Shown piece after piece: positions 25,690 through 34,638 of a DNA stretch of 64,000 nucleotides. Under the pieces are notes generated by a model, which was not told the DNA's origin, did not search any database, and was given only the letters and a program-made list of their open reading frames with translations. A program made the translations under genes and the position numbers. This stretch comes from Deltaproteobacteria bacterium (lineage in GTDB: Bacteria; Desulfobacterota; Desulfomonilia; UBA1062), in the NCBI GenBank assembly GCA_018434685.1, contig JAHDOV010000027.1, positions 1 through 64,000 on the forward strand, in the 5' to 3' direction. Position 1 is the stretch's first letter. Each line of letters starts with the position of its first letter.

Positions 25690-28191
25690 ATGGGCGTAAC
25701 AGCTGAAACCGTAAAAGAACTTGAACAGAAACAGGAGTGGTGGTGGGCTGCCGAAAAAAAACGATCAAAGAGGCTTGACTACCTCAGAAAGGCCATGTGG
25801 AAGAAAGGCGCCATCGGCGGCCTCTATCCGGCAGGCCTGTATATCGATCTCGAACGGCCGGTGCTGCAGACCGAAAAGGCAAAGGAACTCGAGTCTTCTC
25901 CTGATCCCTATGTCATCAAGTTTGCCAAGATGCTTGCGCATGTACTCGACAACAAAACGATTTTCATTACCGACCACTCCCAGCTCGTGGGATACCTGGG
26001 AAGCCATCCCAACATGATTACCTGGGATCCGACCCTGGCCGCGATCCTGAATCATGAGGTGGTAAACGATCCGACGGCAATCCCTCAGCCCGTGGAAGAG
26101 AATCTGAAGATCATTTCAGAAGTGGTCAGCTACTGGGGAGGAAAATCGGATCTCGACAAGATCCTGCCGCATATGGATCTCGACGATTCCATGAAGGTCC
26201 TCTCCGGTGCCATCGGATGGGGTGTTCCGCTCTCCAGGGGCGGGTATTCCGGAAAGGACTATGAGTACATCATGACCGGTGTGCGGGCCTTCGAGGATGT
26301 AATTGCCGAACTCGACAGAAGGATCGACGAGGCGGATGCCAGGGCCCATGAACCCGGAGCAACAAGAGAGATATGCGACCTGTACGACAAGATGAACATG
26401 TGGGAGGCGATGAAGATCACCCTGGAAGCCGGAATCCGTCACGCCAGACGCTATGCGCGCCTCGCGAGGATCATTGCGGAAAACTTCGAGACAGACACTG
26501 AAAGAAGGGTGGAACTCTTACAGATTGCAGAGACCTGCGAACGCGTACCGGCGAAGCCTGCGAGGACACTGCAGGAATCACTCCAGTACGATCTCTTTAT
26601 TCAGCTGTTCAGCCGGAACGAGGCAATCGAAGGGGCATGGCCGGCACGCCCGGATTATTACCACGGTCCCTATTACGAGCAGGAGGTGAACATCGACAAG
26701 ACCCTGACAGAACAGGAGGCCCTCGATCTCACCGGGGAATTCCTTATCCGTGCCGCAGAGGTCTCCCAGTACAAGCCCAAGTGGTCCCGCGAAGGTCTCC
26801 AGGGCATCGAGGGAACGTGGGTATGGACGCTGGGCGGTGTGAACAAAGACGGGAGCGATGCCTGCAACGGCATGACCATCGCGCTCCTCCAGGCGGCCCG
26901 GCTCGTGAGGGTGGCGAACCCCACCTTTGCGTTCAGATGGCACCCCAAGGTGAAAGACGAGGTTATGAGGGAGATCTTTGAATGCATACGCCAGGGTCTG
27001 GGATATCCCTCCATGAGAAACGATCCGATCCTCATTGCAAATGCCATGAACTGGCACGGACATCCCATAGAAGAGGCGAGGACATGGGCGCATCAGGCAT
27101 GCATGTCTCCCTCCCCGTGCACCAAGCATGGATTCCAGCCCATGAGGATGGCAAATGCCACTGCCAATTGTGCGAAGATCATTGAATATGTATTTACCAG
27201 CGGCTTCGACAACATCGTGAACATGCAGATCGGTGCCGAGACGCCGCTTGCAGAGGCCTTCACCAGCTACGAACAGTTCTTCGATGCGTGGGTAACCCAG
27301 ATGAAGACCATCTTCAGCATCCTGGTCCGTCCCGTGAACAGGGCCCGCATGCTCGCACCGAAGATGACGCCGAGGCCGTTTTTGTCGGCCATCTCGGAGC
27401 GCTCGGTGGAGAGCGGACTGGATGTGTGCGACCCGTCCATAAGCCGTGGAAATGCATGGATAACAGCGTTTACCTGGGTCGAGAACGCTGACAGCCTGGC
27501 TGCGGTCAAAAAGTTGGTTTTCGACGAGAAGAAGTATACCATGGCCGATCTCACGGGCGCCCTTGCAGCCAACTGGGAAGGCAAAGAGGAGATGCGCCTT
27601 GATTTCGTCAAGAATGCCCCCAAATGGGGCAACGACGACGACTATGTGGACAGCATCATGCTGGACTGCCTGCACGAGGCAGCGAGGTTCTCGCGGGAAC
27701 TCAAGTGCCCCAGTGGAAATAACTGGCCGATCCTGCCTGAGAACGTCAGCGGAAATATCCACTATGCAAATATCGTTGGTGCCCTGCCCAACGGACGCAG
27801 GCTCGGTGACGCGCTGTACGACGGCGGCATATCTCCGGGGCCGGGGCTCGATAAGAAGGGACCCACCGCGGTTCTGAAGTCCTGTTCCAAGATCGACCAT
27901 ATCTCCGACGGCCGTGCCTTCCTCCTGAACCAGAGGTTGTCACCGATCCAGCTCGCAGGGGAAAAGGGGTACCAGCTCTGGAAATCGTACATGAAAACCT
28001 GGGCCGATCTCGGACTGGATCATGTTCAGTTCAACTGTGTGTCCGACGAGACCCTCAGGAGTGCCCAGCGGGATCCGGAGAAATACCAGGAGGTCATTGT
28101 CCGGGTAGCCGGATACAGCGCTCATTTCGTGGATATAAGCCGTAAGACGCAGGACAACATCATTCAGAGGACAGTCCAGGGTCTGGCATGA
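25690..28191 (+). CDS. assA: X-succinate synthase catalytic subunit (alkylsuccinate synthase-like)
   Basis: An 833-residue glycyl radical enzyme of the fumarate-adding class. The thiyl-radical Cys is Cys471 in QACMSPSPCTKHGFQP; CMSP replaces the GCVE of other glycyl radical enzymes and is diagnostic for benzylsuccinate, alkylsuccinate and related synthases. The radical loop RVAGYSAHFVDI has Gly808. Known members as I recall them read CMSPCPTTKHG; the SPC order here is a small deviation. It would add a substrate C-H across fumarate to make a substituted succinate. Mutase, carboxyltransferase and ligase genes in the regulon match the n-alkane route better than the toluene (bbs) route. Start: ATG 25690 after AAGGGG, excluding an upstream GTG. 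Confidence 0.88.
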   Translation: MGVTAETVKELEQKQEWWWAAEKKRSKRLDYLRKAMWKKGAIGGLYPAGLYIDLERPVLQTEKAKELESSPDPYVIKFAKMLAHVLDNKTIFITDHSQLVGYLGSHPNMITWDPTLAAILNHEVVNDPTAIPQPVEENLKIISEVVSYWGGKSDLDKILPHMDLDDSMKVLSGAIGWGVPLSRGGYSGKDYEYIMTGVRAFEDVIAELDRRIDEADARAHEPGATREICDLYDKMNMWEAMKITLEAGIRHARRYARLARIIAENFETDTERRVELLQIAETCERVPAKPARTLQESLQYDLFIQLFSRNEAIEGAWPARPDYYHGPYYEQEVNIDKTLTEQEALDLTGEFLIRAAEVSQYKPKWSREGLQGIEGTWVWTLGGVNKDGSDACNGMTIALLQAARLVRVANPTFAFRWHPKVKDEVMREIFECIRQGLGYPSMRNDPILIANAMNWHGHPIEEARTWAHQACMSPSPCTKHGFQPMRMANATANCAKIIEYVFTSGFDNIVNMQIGAETPLAEAFTSYEQFFDAWVTQMKTIFSILVRPVNRARMLAPKMTPRPFLSAISERSVESGLDVCDPSISRGNAWITAFTWVENADSLAAVKKLVFDEKKYTMADLTGALAANWEGKEEMRLDFVKNAPKWGNDDDYVDSIMLDCLHEAARFSRELKCPSGNNWPILPENVSGNIHYANIVGALPNGRRLGDALYDGGISPGPGLDKKGPTAVLKSCSKIDHISDGRAFLLNQRLSPIQLAGEKGYQLWKSYMKTWADLGLDHVQFNCVSDETLRSAQRDPEKYQEVIVRVAGYSAHFVDISRKTQDNIIQRTVQGLA

Positions 28192-28199
28192 TCATGAGA

Positions 28200-28242
28200 T
28201 GACGGGAGGCCGTTTCCTCACTGGAACGGTTCTCCCCTCGTC
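28200..28242 (+). promoter_or_regulatory. intercistronic hairpin after the synthase gene
   Basis: TGACGGGAG...CCGTTTCC pairs imperfectly with GGAACGG...CTCCCCTCGTCA. It lies just after the catalytic-subunit stop and has no T tract. It may protect the upstream mRNA or reduce read-through, raising synthase levels relative to maturation genes. Confidence 0.5.
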
Positions 28243-28275
28243 AATGCATGTGAAAGGAGTAAAGGAGGCGGGAGC

Positions 28276-28644
28276 ATGGCGAGGAAAAGTCGCGAAGAAT
28301 ACGCAAAGGCATCGGGGGTATTCGGCCTGCAGCCTGGAACGCTGAACAGTCACGAGGATACGGAAACCGTTCCGGAGAGGCCCTGTGGATTATGTAAACA
28401 TTTTTCGGAAAGCGCATGGTCAAGCGACGGAAGGGGAAGCTGCAAGGTTCTGAAGGAGGGCTCGGATATCACCCGCGATCCCCCGGTATTCAGTCTGGAG
28501 GGGAAGAACGGCTATATGCTGAGGATCCTGACCGATGCCAAGCAGTGTACGTATTACGAGCGGAATGAATTCATCGACAAGGACGGGTACGAATGCAGCG
28601 ACCCTGCGTACAGAAGGTTCATACGGCAGCTGAGGGACAAATGA
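28276..28644 (+). CDS. X-succinate synthase beta-like subunit (HiPIP-type Fe-S protein)
   Basis: A 122-residue protein with Cys37, Cys40, Cys56 and Cys91 (CGLCKHF...GSCKVL...KQCTYY), the pattern of BssB/AssB small subunits with a HiPIP-like [4Fe-4S] cluster. In benzylsuccinate synthase this subunit is needed for activation of the catalytic subunit. An N-terminal extension of about 35 polar residues and a C-terminal extension make it longer than BssB. AAAGGAGG precedes the ATG. It follows the synthase gene after an 84-bp gap with a hairpin. Confidence 0.8.
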   Translation: MARKSREEYAKASGVFGLQPGTLNSHEDTETVPERPCGLCKHFSESAWSSDGRGSCKVLKEGSDITRDPPVFSLEGKNGYMLRILTDAKQCTYYERNEFIDKDGYECSDPAYRRFIRQLRDK

Positions 28645-28680
28645 ACGTCCTGAACAGACAGGAAGGAAAAGGAGGACTCT

Positions 28681-28911
28681 ATGAATTGTCCTGAATGTGG
28701 ATACGAGGCCCCTGTGGCGAATTTCCGGTATCTCTACAATGCGCGGATCGATGCTTCCGTAAGTATCAGGCAATGCACCCAATGTGAGGCCTGGCTTGCG
28801 GTTGACGAACTGCAGGGCACGGCGAGCAAGAAGATCGGTCCGGGAGAGGCGCCGTGGGGAAAGTCGGCAGGGATAGAAGATCTCGCAACAGATATTCGTC
28901 CCGGCAAATAG
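28681..28911 (+). CDS. small zinc-ribbon protein of unknown function
   Basis: A 76-residue protein with two CxxC pairs, CPEC (residues 3-6) and CTQC (near 34-37), expected to bind zinc or iron. I do not recognise a named family. It starts 36 bp after the beta-like subunit, with AAAGGAGG upstream, so it is translated well and in the same operon. Small accessory ORFs also occur in bss/ass operons (for example bssF), which is a possible but unproven relation. Confidence 0.75.
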   Translation: MNCPECGYEAPVANFRYLYNARIDASVSIRQCTQCEAWLAVDELQGTASKKIGPGEAPWGKSAGIEDLATDIRPGK

Positions 28912-28939
28912 TTCTTGAGATCCGCTATGGGAGAGTGAC

Positions 28940-29278
28940 ATGAACCTCACGTGCCATGAGTGCGGGTTCACCGCCGGCTATCTCGATTTTGCCTACCTGT
29001 GCCAGAACGGCTGCCCTGCCTGCGGCGAGTCTGACCTCCGGCAATGCCCGGCCTGCGGAGCCAGATGTGTCTTCTCCCGGGCTGAATCCCTCGAGGATGA
29101 ACAGGAACGCATGAAGGAGCTCTCCATGCAGCTCGCAGCCATAAGCAGAACGGACGACCCGGTGATGCGCAAGGAGGCGAAACGTCTCATAGCGACGCTT
29201 AACGCTATGAATATGCGCTGGAATAGCGAGTCGCTCAACGCATTCCTCCTCAAGAAGCAGGAGGAGCTGTTTTTCTGA
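28940..29278 (+). CDS. small Cys-rich protein with helical tail
   Basis: A 112-residue protein. The N-terminal half has three CxxC knuckles (CHEC at residues 4-7, CPAC near 26-29, CPAC near 35-38) plus a single Cys in ARCVF. The C-terminal half is a charged amphipathic helix, probably a coiled coil (EDEQERMKELSMQLAAISR). Its ribbon resembles that of the previous small protein, and both are wedged between the synthase subunits and the MoxR ATPase. A role in assembly or metal-cluster delivery is an inference. Confidence 0.72.
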   Translation: MNLTCHECGFTAGYLDFAYLCQNGCPACGESDLRQCPACGARCVFSRAESLEDEQERMKELSMQLAAISRTDDPVMRKEAKRLIATLNAMNMRWNSESLNAFLLKKQEELFF

Positions 29279-29321
29279 CAGGCAGAAGCGGGGATGAAGG
29301 AGCATGGGGAGAGAGAATAAA

Positions 29322-30197
29322 ATGAAGAAACACTGCCAGGGGGAAAAGCTTAAGAATTTCAACCACAACCTGAACGTGCCTGCTCCGGAAGAACACTTCT
29401 ATCTCAAGGCCGAGACGAGGGAGAACCTCGAACGGATCAGCAGACTGAGCGAAGCCCACCCGGTAAATGTCCTTGTTGCCGGGAAACAGGGGTGCGGAAA
29501 GTCCACCCTGGTCCGGCAGTTCGCTGCACGGAACAGCAGGCCGCTCGCCACGTTCCAGGTGGGGATTCTCTCGGAGCCGGGCCAGCTGTTCGGGGAGCAC
29601 AGGCTCAGAGACGGACAAACCTATTTCCAGCCGTTTCTTTTTCCCCAAGCCATTCAGACACCGGGATGCGTGGTTCACCTGGAGGAGATCAACCGGCCGG
29701 AACACCCGAAGGCCCTGAATATGCTGTTTTCCGTGCTCTCCGAAGACCGGTCTGTCTGGACCGATGAACTTGGGTATATCGAGGTTGCCCCGGGCGTGAT
29801 CTTTTTCGCGACCCTCAACGAGGGTGATGAATTCATCGGCACAGAGATGCTCGACGCTGCGCTGAGAGACCGTTTCTTTGTGACGATTCTCGATTACCTG
29901 CCAATGGATGTCGAGACGAAGGTCCTTTTTGAAAAAACCGGTATCGATGAAGGCGATGCGCTGACGATTGTAAACCTGGCAAACAGGCTGCGGACTAATA
30001 CCCAGGAGCCCATAATCATTTCCACCCGCCACACGCTCATGATTGCAGAGATGGTAGCGGTGGGGGCCTCGGTGAAAGAGGCTGTGGTGGGCAGCCTTCA
30101 GATGAACTCCGATGTCCTGGAGTCGGTTCTGCTCTCGCTCCATCTCGAGCTCGGCATGCGGGAGAAGAGCCCTGATAAAGGGTATGTCGCCTACTGA
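29322..30197 (+). CDS. MoxR-family AAA+ ATPase (BssE-like)
   Basis: A 291-residue AAA+ chaperone ATPase. Walker A is GKQGCGKST (near residue 55), Walker B is VVHLEEINR (near 118) and sensor 1 is FFATLNEGDEF (near 160). MoxR ATPases work with VWA proteins to insert cofactors or remodel complexes; in benzylsuccinate operons the bssE product is a related ATPase of uncertain role. The VWA partner is the next gene. ATG 29322 was chosen because GGGAGAG lies eight bases upstream; ATG 29304 is only one or two bases from its AAGGAG. Confidence 0.88.
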   Translation: MKKHCQGEKLKNFNHNLNVPAPEEHFYLKAETRENLERISRLSEAHPVNVLVAGKQGCGKSTLVRQFAARNSRPLATFQVGILSEPGQLFGEHRLRDGQTYFQPFLFPQAIQTPGCVVHLEEINRPEHPKALNMLFSVLSEDRSVWTDELGYIEVAPGVIFFATLNEGDEFIGTEMLDAALRDRFFVTILDYLPMDVETKVLFEKTGIDEGDALTIVNLANRLRTNTQEPIIISTRHTLMIAEMVAVGASVKEAVVGSLQMNSDVLESVLLSLHLELGMREKSPDKGYVAY

Positions 30198-30226
30198 AGA
30201 TAAGGTACGAGGGAGGAGTACCCGCC

Positions 30227-31975
30227 GTGATAACACAGGTGAGAGAAGCCGAACACGTATCTGAACGCCCGACGCTTTCAGATTTCTGGAGGAAGAACGT
30301 TGCGTATCAGGAAGCGGCGGAGCTTGCGTGTGTGTTGAAGGCATTGCGGAAGGTTGCCGGGAATATCGGCGAGAATGTCGGTCTGGTGGAGTATGCAGGC
30401 ATGTCCGATCAGAGCAGCGGGAATATTATTCTCGATCCCGGTACGATTATGGGCGCATATCCTGTGCCTCCGGACAAGATCGATGCCCTGGTGGGTCTGG
30501 TGACCCACGAGGCGCTCCACCGGAAACACTGGAGTGCATACGTGTGGAAACTCCTCGAGAGAGAGTTTTCCGGCATGTCACGGCGCAGCGTTATCGGCTT
30601 CCAGAAAATGATTCATACTGGCGAGGACATCTATGTGGACAGCACCGTAGACAGTTCGATACTCGGGGCCTATCTGAAGAAGGTGCGCTCGCATGCACTC
30701 GAAGTGGAGGCCAGGAGGCTGCCCGACGGGGACACATGTGTCGATACGCTGTTCTGGCTGTGGTGGGCGGCAGCGAGCGGATACACTGGTTGCTCAACGT
30801 TGCGGGACGCGTACCGTACGCCTCTGAGGGTTCTCGATGAGCTGTCAGAAGATCTGCTTTTGCTCAGTTGCCGATCTTCGGGAATGACAGACCGGTGCAC
30901 CATCCGGGCGGATCTCTACCGGGCATCCTGGGGGGAGATTGAAGGAATGATCCGCTCCTTCGAGATGGTGGACAAGAGACTCTATTGGTCGGCATCTCCG
31001 GGGAAAGACCTATCATGCCCCCAGGCACAGGGAAACCCGGAGAAGGGGCACAAGGCCATCCTGTCACAGGATCTCGCCAGGAGCATCAATATACAGCTTG
31101 CCGCTACGTCGGCGGATATTACCCTGCTGATTCACTCGGTTGTCGGTCATGATTGTGCGGACGTCGTCCCCATATCCAGATGGGACTATCATATTCCTGC
31201 CCATCCGGTGGTTGACCGCCGAATGGTGAACAGGCTGAGATCGTTGTTCTACAGCTATTCAGATCGGACTGTTCATGTAAACCGGGGGATTGCAAGCGGA
31301 AGGCTGGACAAACGCCGGCTATACCGTGCGCCGCTGGACGGAAACTGTTTTTTCCAGAGAGAGCAGGTCCCCTCCCTGGACTGGAACGTAACGCTCCTGG
31401 TGGATGCCAGCGGTTCCATGCGGGGCAATAAATGGCGGATGGTGGAGAACACCATAGCAACCATCCACAAGGCACTCCTCAATTGCGGTGTGTATTTCAA
31501 GGCATGGGCATATTTCGAGATCGACGGCGTGTGTATGCTCTCCTCTCTCGTAAAAGGCTCCAGGCTCTTTTCTGTCCCTCCGTGCGGCCAGACTGCATCG
31601 GGTCAGGCTATTCTGGCCGCCTCGCTGTTCATGCCGCGGGACCGCAAAAAGAAGGTGCTCGTACACATCACCGACGGACAGTGCAATTACGGCCTCGATG
31701 TACAGTACGGGATCGAGCACTGTCTGAAGAACAACATCGTTCTTATCACCCTTGGGTGCGGTTGCAATCAGCAGGAAGAGATGTCCAGACAGTATGGCAC
31801 TACCGTGCAGTTCATACGCAGATTCAGTCAATTGCCCGATGCAATAGAGAACCTGTTCAAATGGACAGTTGTGTACCGGGGGAACGAACGCCGTATCAGG
31901 CGGTGTCTCGCAGACAATCCGCAGAGCCTCGGGATGAACCGGATTCTTCGCGGCACGGCACATGCGCGTGCCTGA
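30227..31975 (+). CDS. VWA-domain protein with N-terminal HExxH motif
   Basis: A 582-residue protein, probably cytoplasmic as no signal peptide is seen. The N-terminal part has a zincin-type motif HEALH (His94, Glu95, His98) like the putative metallopeptidase half of DUF2201-type proteins. The C-terminal part is a von Willebrand A domain with a complete MIDAS DASGS (Asp393, Ser395, Ser397) and later HITDGQ. It is the usual partner of a MoxR ATPase, encoded 30 bp upstream. A joint role in maturing the radical enzyme or its Fe-S subunits is inferred from position. The GTG start follows GGGAGGAG by nine bases. Confidence 0.85.
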   Translation: MITQVREAEHVSERPTLSDFWRKNVAYQEAAELACVLKALRKVAGNIGENVGLVEYAGMSDQSSGNIILDPGTIMGAYPVPPDKIDALVGLVTHEALHRKHWSAYVWKLLEREFSGMSRRSVIGFQKMIHTGEDIYVDSTVDSSILGAYLKKVRSHALEVEARRLPDGDTCVDTLFWLWWAAASGYTGCSTLRDAYRTPLRVLDELSEDLLLLSCRSSGMTDRCTIRADLYRASWGEIEGMIRSFEMVDKRLYWSASPGKDLSCPQAQGNPEKGHKAILSQDLARSINIQLAATSADITLLIHSVVGHDCADVVPISRWDYHIPAHPVVDRRMVNRLRSLFYSYSDRTVHVNRGIASGRLDKRRLYRAPLDGNCFFQREQVPSLDWNVTLLVDASGSMRGNKWRMVENTIATIHKALLNCGVYFKAWAYFEIDGVCMLSSLVKGSRLFSVPPCGQTASGQAILAASLFMPRDRKKKVLVHITDGQCNYGLDVQYGIEHCLKNNIVLITLGCGCNQQEEMSRQYGTTVQFIRRFSQLPDAIENLFKWTVVYRGNERRIRRCLADNPQSLGMNRILRGTAHARA

Positions 31976-32113
31976 GAGGACTCGTAAGATGAATGATCGA
32001 ATACAGTCATATCGGAAAAACCAGGATGTGATGGAGGGGCAGGAGGTCTTTCGTAAAGAGGCGTAAACCTAATTTCACTGGACACGAACGGATGTGTTCG
32101 AAAGGCGGGAGAC

Positions 32114-32998
32114 ATGGAAGAGACATATCGGCAGGCGGCAGATGTCATATCACACTCCGGCTACGGGGTTGTCTTGAGCTGTGCCGGCATGTCAGCAGAA
32201 ACCGAGACCGTGACATGCCGGCATCGAAAAGGTCTATGGAAACGCTATCCGGAGGTCGGCAGGTACGGGATACTTGGTCTGCTCGGACAGTACCCTGAAG
32301 ACACCTACACAATCATTCGCGATTTTATCTCTGTTCTGAAGAAGGCACAACCGAATGCAACGCACAGGGCCCTAGTGGAACTGGAAGAAAAGGGGTATCT
32401 GGGGGCTGTTATCACCCAGAATATCGATGGTCTTCACCGAATGGCAGGCAACAGCCAGGTCTATGAACTGCACGGGAATATATATCGCCTTCGATGTCTT
32501 GTGTGCGGGAACCGGGTCACCCTGGCGGAAGACGAGTTCTTCGGGCTGGCCGACAAGGTGATCGGTACAACCTCGTTTTCCCCCGAAGCCTTGCTTTCCT
32601 CGATTCCCAGGTGCGAATGCGGCGGTTTGATGCGGCCCGATATCGTTGGGTTCGGTGAGCCGGTTCAGGATTTCGAGGCTGCCTGCGAACAGGTATGCAT
32701 GTGCTCATGGATGATGATTGTCGGGACATCGGGCATCGTGTATCCGGCTGCAAGCCTGCCGTACCTGGCCAGGGAGAACAATGCCTTCATCATCGAGGTG
32801 AATGCCGAGAGAAGTAAACTGAGTCATCTTGCTGATATAGTTCTTCTCGGGACTGTCGAGAATGTTTTGCCCCTGGTCATGGAAGGGCTTGGCTCTGCGG
32901 ATGAATCGGCCCCGGGCAGGTTTTCCCGCAGAAAGAGACTGCGGAGCATATCCTGCTTGCATGATCGAAGAGACAGAGACGAAAGGAGGCGGGTCTAA
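32114..32998 (+). CDS. Sir2-family (sirtuin) protein with degenerate NAD-binding loop
   Basis: A 294-residue sirtuin-like deacylase. Conserved parts are TQNIDGLH and the catalytic His in ELHGN (near residue 120), four zinc Cys (RCLVCG; RCECGG) and RPDIVGFGEPV. The N-terminal NAD-binding signature is altered: GAGxS is CAGMS, and the following GIPDFRG segment reads TVTCRHRKG before GLW. NAD chemistry may be modified or lost. The acyl-CoA synthetase gene starts on its last stop base. Since bacterial sirtuins often reactivate acetylated AMP-forming acyl-CoA synthetases, it may control that enzyme. A C-terminal Arg-rich tail (RSISCLHDRRDRDERRR) is unusual. Confidence 0.82.
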   Translation: MEETYRQAADVISHSGYGVVLSCAGMSAETETVTCRHRKGLWKRYPEVGRYGILGLLGQYPEDTYTIIRDFISVLKKAQPNATHRALVELEEKGYLGAVITQNIDGLHRMAGNSQVYELHGNIYRLRCLVCGNRVTLAEDEFFGLADKVIGTTSFSPEALLSSIPRCECGGLMRPDIVGFGEPVQDFEAACEQVCMCSWMMIVGTSGIVYPAASLPYLARENNAFIIEVNAERSKLSHLADIVLLGTVENVLPLVMEGLGSADESAPGRFSRRKRLRSISCLHDRRDRDERRRV

Positions 32999-34638
32999 TG
33001 AGCATTGAATGGAGTGTCGGATACATTCCCTACAAACGGGCCTTGATGGCACCGCATAAGAAAGCAGTTATTTACGAGGATTGTCCGGTAACATACCAGG
33101 AACTCAATGAACGGATCAACCGGTGTGCCCACTTCCTCGTGAAAAAGGGCATCAAGAAGGGAGACAGGGTGGCGGTAGTGCTGCTCAACTGTCTCGAATT
33201 CCTGGAGCTCTATTTTGCTTCGGCCAAGCTCGGGATCATCTTTGTCCCCTTGAACTGGCGTCTGGCAGGACCTGAGCTTGAGTATCAGCTCAATGATTCC
33301 GGGGCGCGTATGCTCGTCTTTCATGACTCTTTCCTGGGCAGTGTAGACCTGATCAGAATGAGCCTGAAGGTGGAACGGGACAAGTTCATTTACTTGAGGA
33401 GTGACAGCACCCTTCCGCCGGGGTTTGAACTGCCGAAATGTCCGGACTGGGCAGAGGATTACCGGGTGCTGGTGCAGGAAAATCCCAGGGACGAGGTGAT
33501 CCCGGACTGTCCGGTGGTCCTGGATGATCCGCTGGCAATCGTCTATACCTCGGGTGTGACGGGAAACCCGAAGGGGACGATTGTTTCACACCTCCAGACA
33601 TTCTTTAAGAATTTCCAGGTAGGTATCTATGTTGACGGTCACGCCGACGATGTATTGATCGCCCAGATGCCCCTGTTTCATTCCGGAGGGCTGTTCATCG
33701 TGTCTACCCCGGCACTGAATATGGGCATGACAATGGTCATGCGAAGAGGCTTCGATGCAAACGAGTTCGCCGAGGATATCCAGCGCTACAAGGGGACCAT
33801 CGTTTTCGCCCTGACCACCATGTGGCGGCTTATCCTCGAAACCGGCAAGCTCGATCAGATTGATGTAGGCAGTGTGCGTTGTGTCATCGGGGGAGGTGAA
33901 CGTACGCCGCCAAGTCTGTTCGATGAACTGGCAAAACGTGGACTTTTCATGCAGCAGGGGTTCGGTCAGACGGAGAACTCGGCCATGATGCTGCTTCCCC
34001 GTGATGATATCCACCGGAAGATGGGATCCATCGGCAAGCCCGGTTTCTTCACCGAGACCTGGATTGCAGGTGAAGACGGGAGGAGACTGCCGCCCGGGGA
34101 GATCGGAGAGATAATGGCCAAGGGACCTACGGTGATGAGCGGATACTGGAACATGCACGATGAAACCGCAGCAACCATCAATGACGGGGCGCTCCACACG
34201 GGTGATCTCGGGTATATGGATGAAGAAGGATACTACTACATAGTCGACAGGGCCAAGGACATGTACCGTTCCGGCGGTGAGAATGTGTACCCTGCAGAGG
34301 TGGAGAAGGTCCTGGCCACTCATCCCAGAATATCACAGGTGGCCATCATCGGGGTCCCTGATGAGAAGTGGGGGGAGGTGGGCATGGGTTTCATCGTGCC
34401 TGTAGACAACCAGGAGATTCCCCTTTCCGAGATACAGGATTTTCTCAAGGGGAAGGTGGCCAGATACAAGTTTCCGCGCACGTATCATTTTGTCAAGGAG
34501 CTGCCGCTGACAGCCACCATGAAGGTAAAAAAGAGCGAGCTCAAGGCGAAATACGGGGGGGGTGAGTTCATTGCGGGTATCCGAGCCGGGGGATGGGGAG
34601 AGAGTGAATATCGGGAGATGAAAGGAAGGATGCCATGA
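32998..34638 (+). CDS. AMP-forming acyl-CoA synthetase
   Basis: A 546-residue ANL-superfamily ligase that would make the CoA thioester of the fumarate-addition product. The P-loop is [12 protein letters not shown] (near residue 183), GFGQTENS is near 323, [13 protein letters not shown] near 402 and the hinge [16 protein letters not shown] near 417. The C-terminal catalytic Lys region is [12 protein letters not shown], where the usual TGK has become TMK but Lys remains; this is the Lys normally acetylated and removed by sirtuins. It overlaps the sirtuin gene by one base and the dehydrogenase gene by four, so coupling is tight. An AssK-like function is inferred. Confidence 0.9.
   Translation: MSIEWSVGYIPYKRALMAPHKKAVIYEDCPVTYQELNERINRCAHFLVKKGIKKGDRVAVVLLNCLEFLELYFASAKLGIIFVPLNWRLAGPELEYQLNDSGARMLVFHDSFLGSVDLIRMSLKVERDKFIYLRSDSTLPPGFELPKCPDWAEDYRVLVQENPRDEVIPDCPVVLDDPLAIVYTSGVTGNPKGTIVSHLQTFFKNFQVGIYVDGHADDVLIAQMPLFHSGGLFIVSTPALNMGMTMVMRRGFDANEFAEDIQRYKGTIVFALTTMWRLILETGKLDQIDVGSVRCVIGGGERTPPSLFDELAKRGLFMQQGFGQTENSAMMLLPRDDIHRKMGSIGKPGFFTETWIAGEDGRRLPPGEIGEIMAKGPTVMSGYWNMHDETAATINDGALHTGDLGYMDEEGYYYIVDRAKDMYRSGGENVYPAEVEKVLATHPRISQVAIIGVPDEKWGEVGMGFIVPVDNQEIPLSEIQDFLKGKVARYKFPRTYHFVKELPLTATMKVKKSELKAKYGGGEFIAGIRAGGWGESEYREMKGRMP

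Noticed and set aside
25690-28191. choline lyase, glycerol dehydratase or PFL assignment
   Set aside because: The active site is CMSP rather than GCVE or CC, and two Cys-rich small subunits flank the gene, which are hallmarks of X-succinate synthases.
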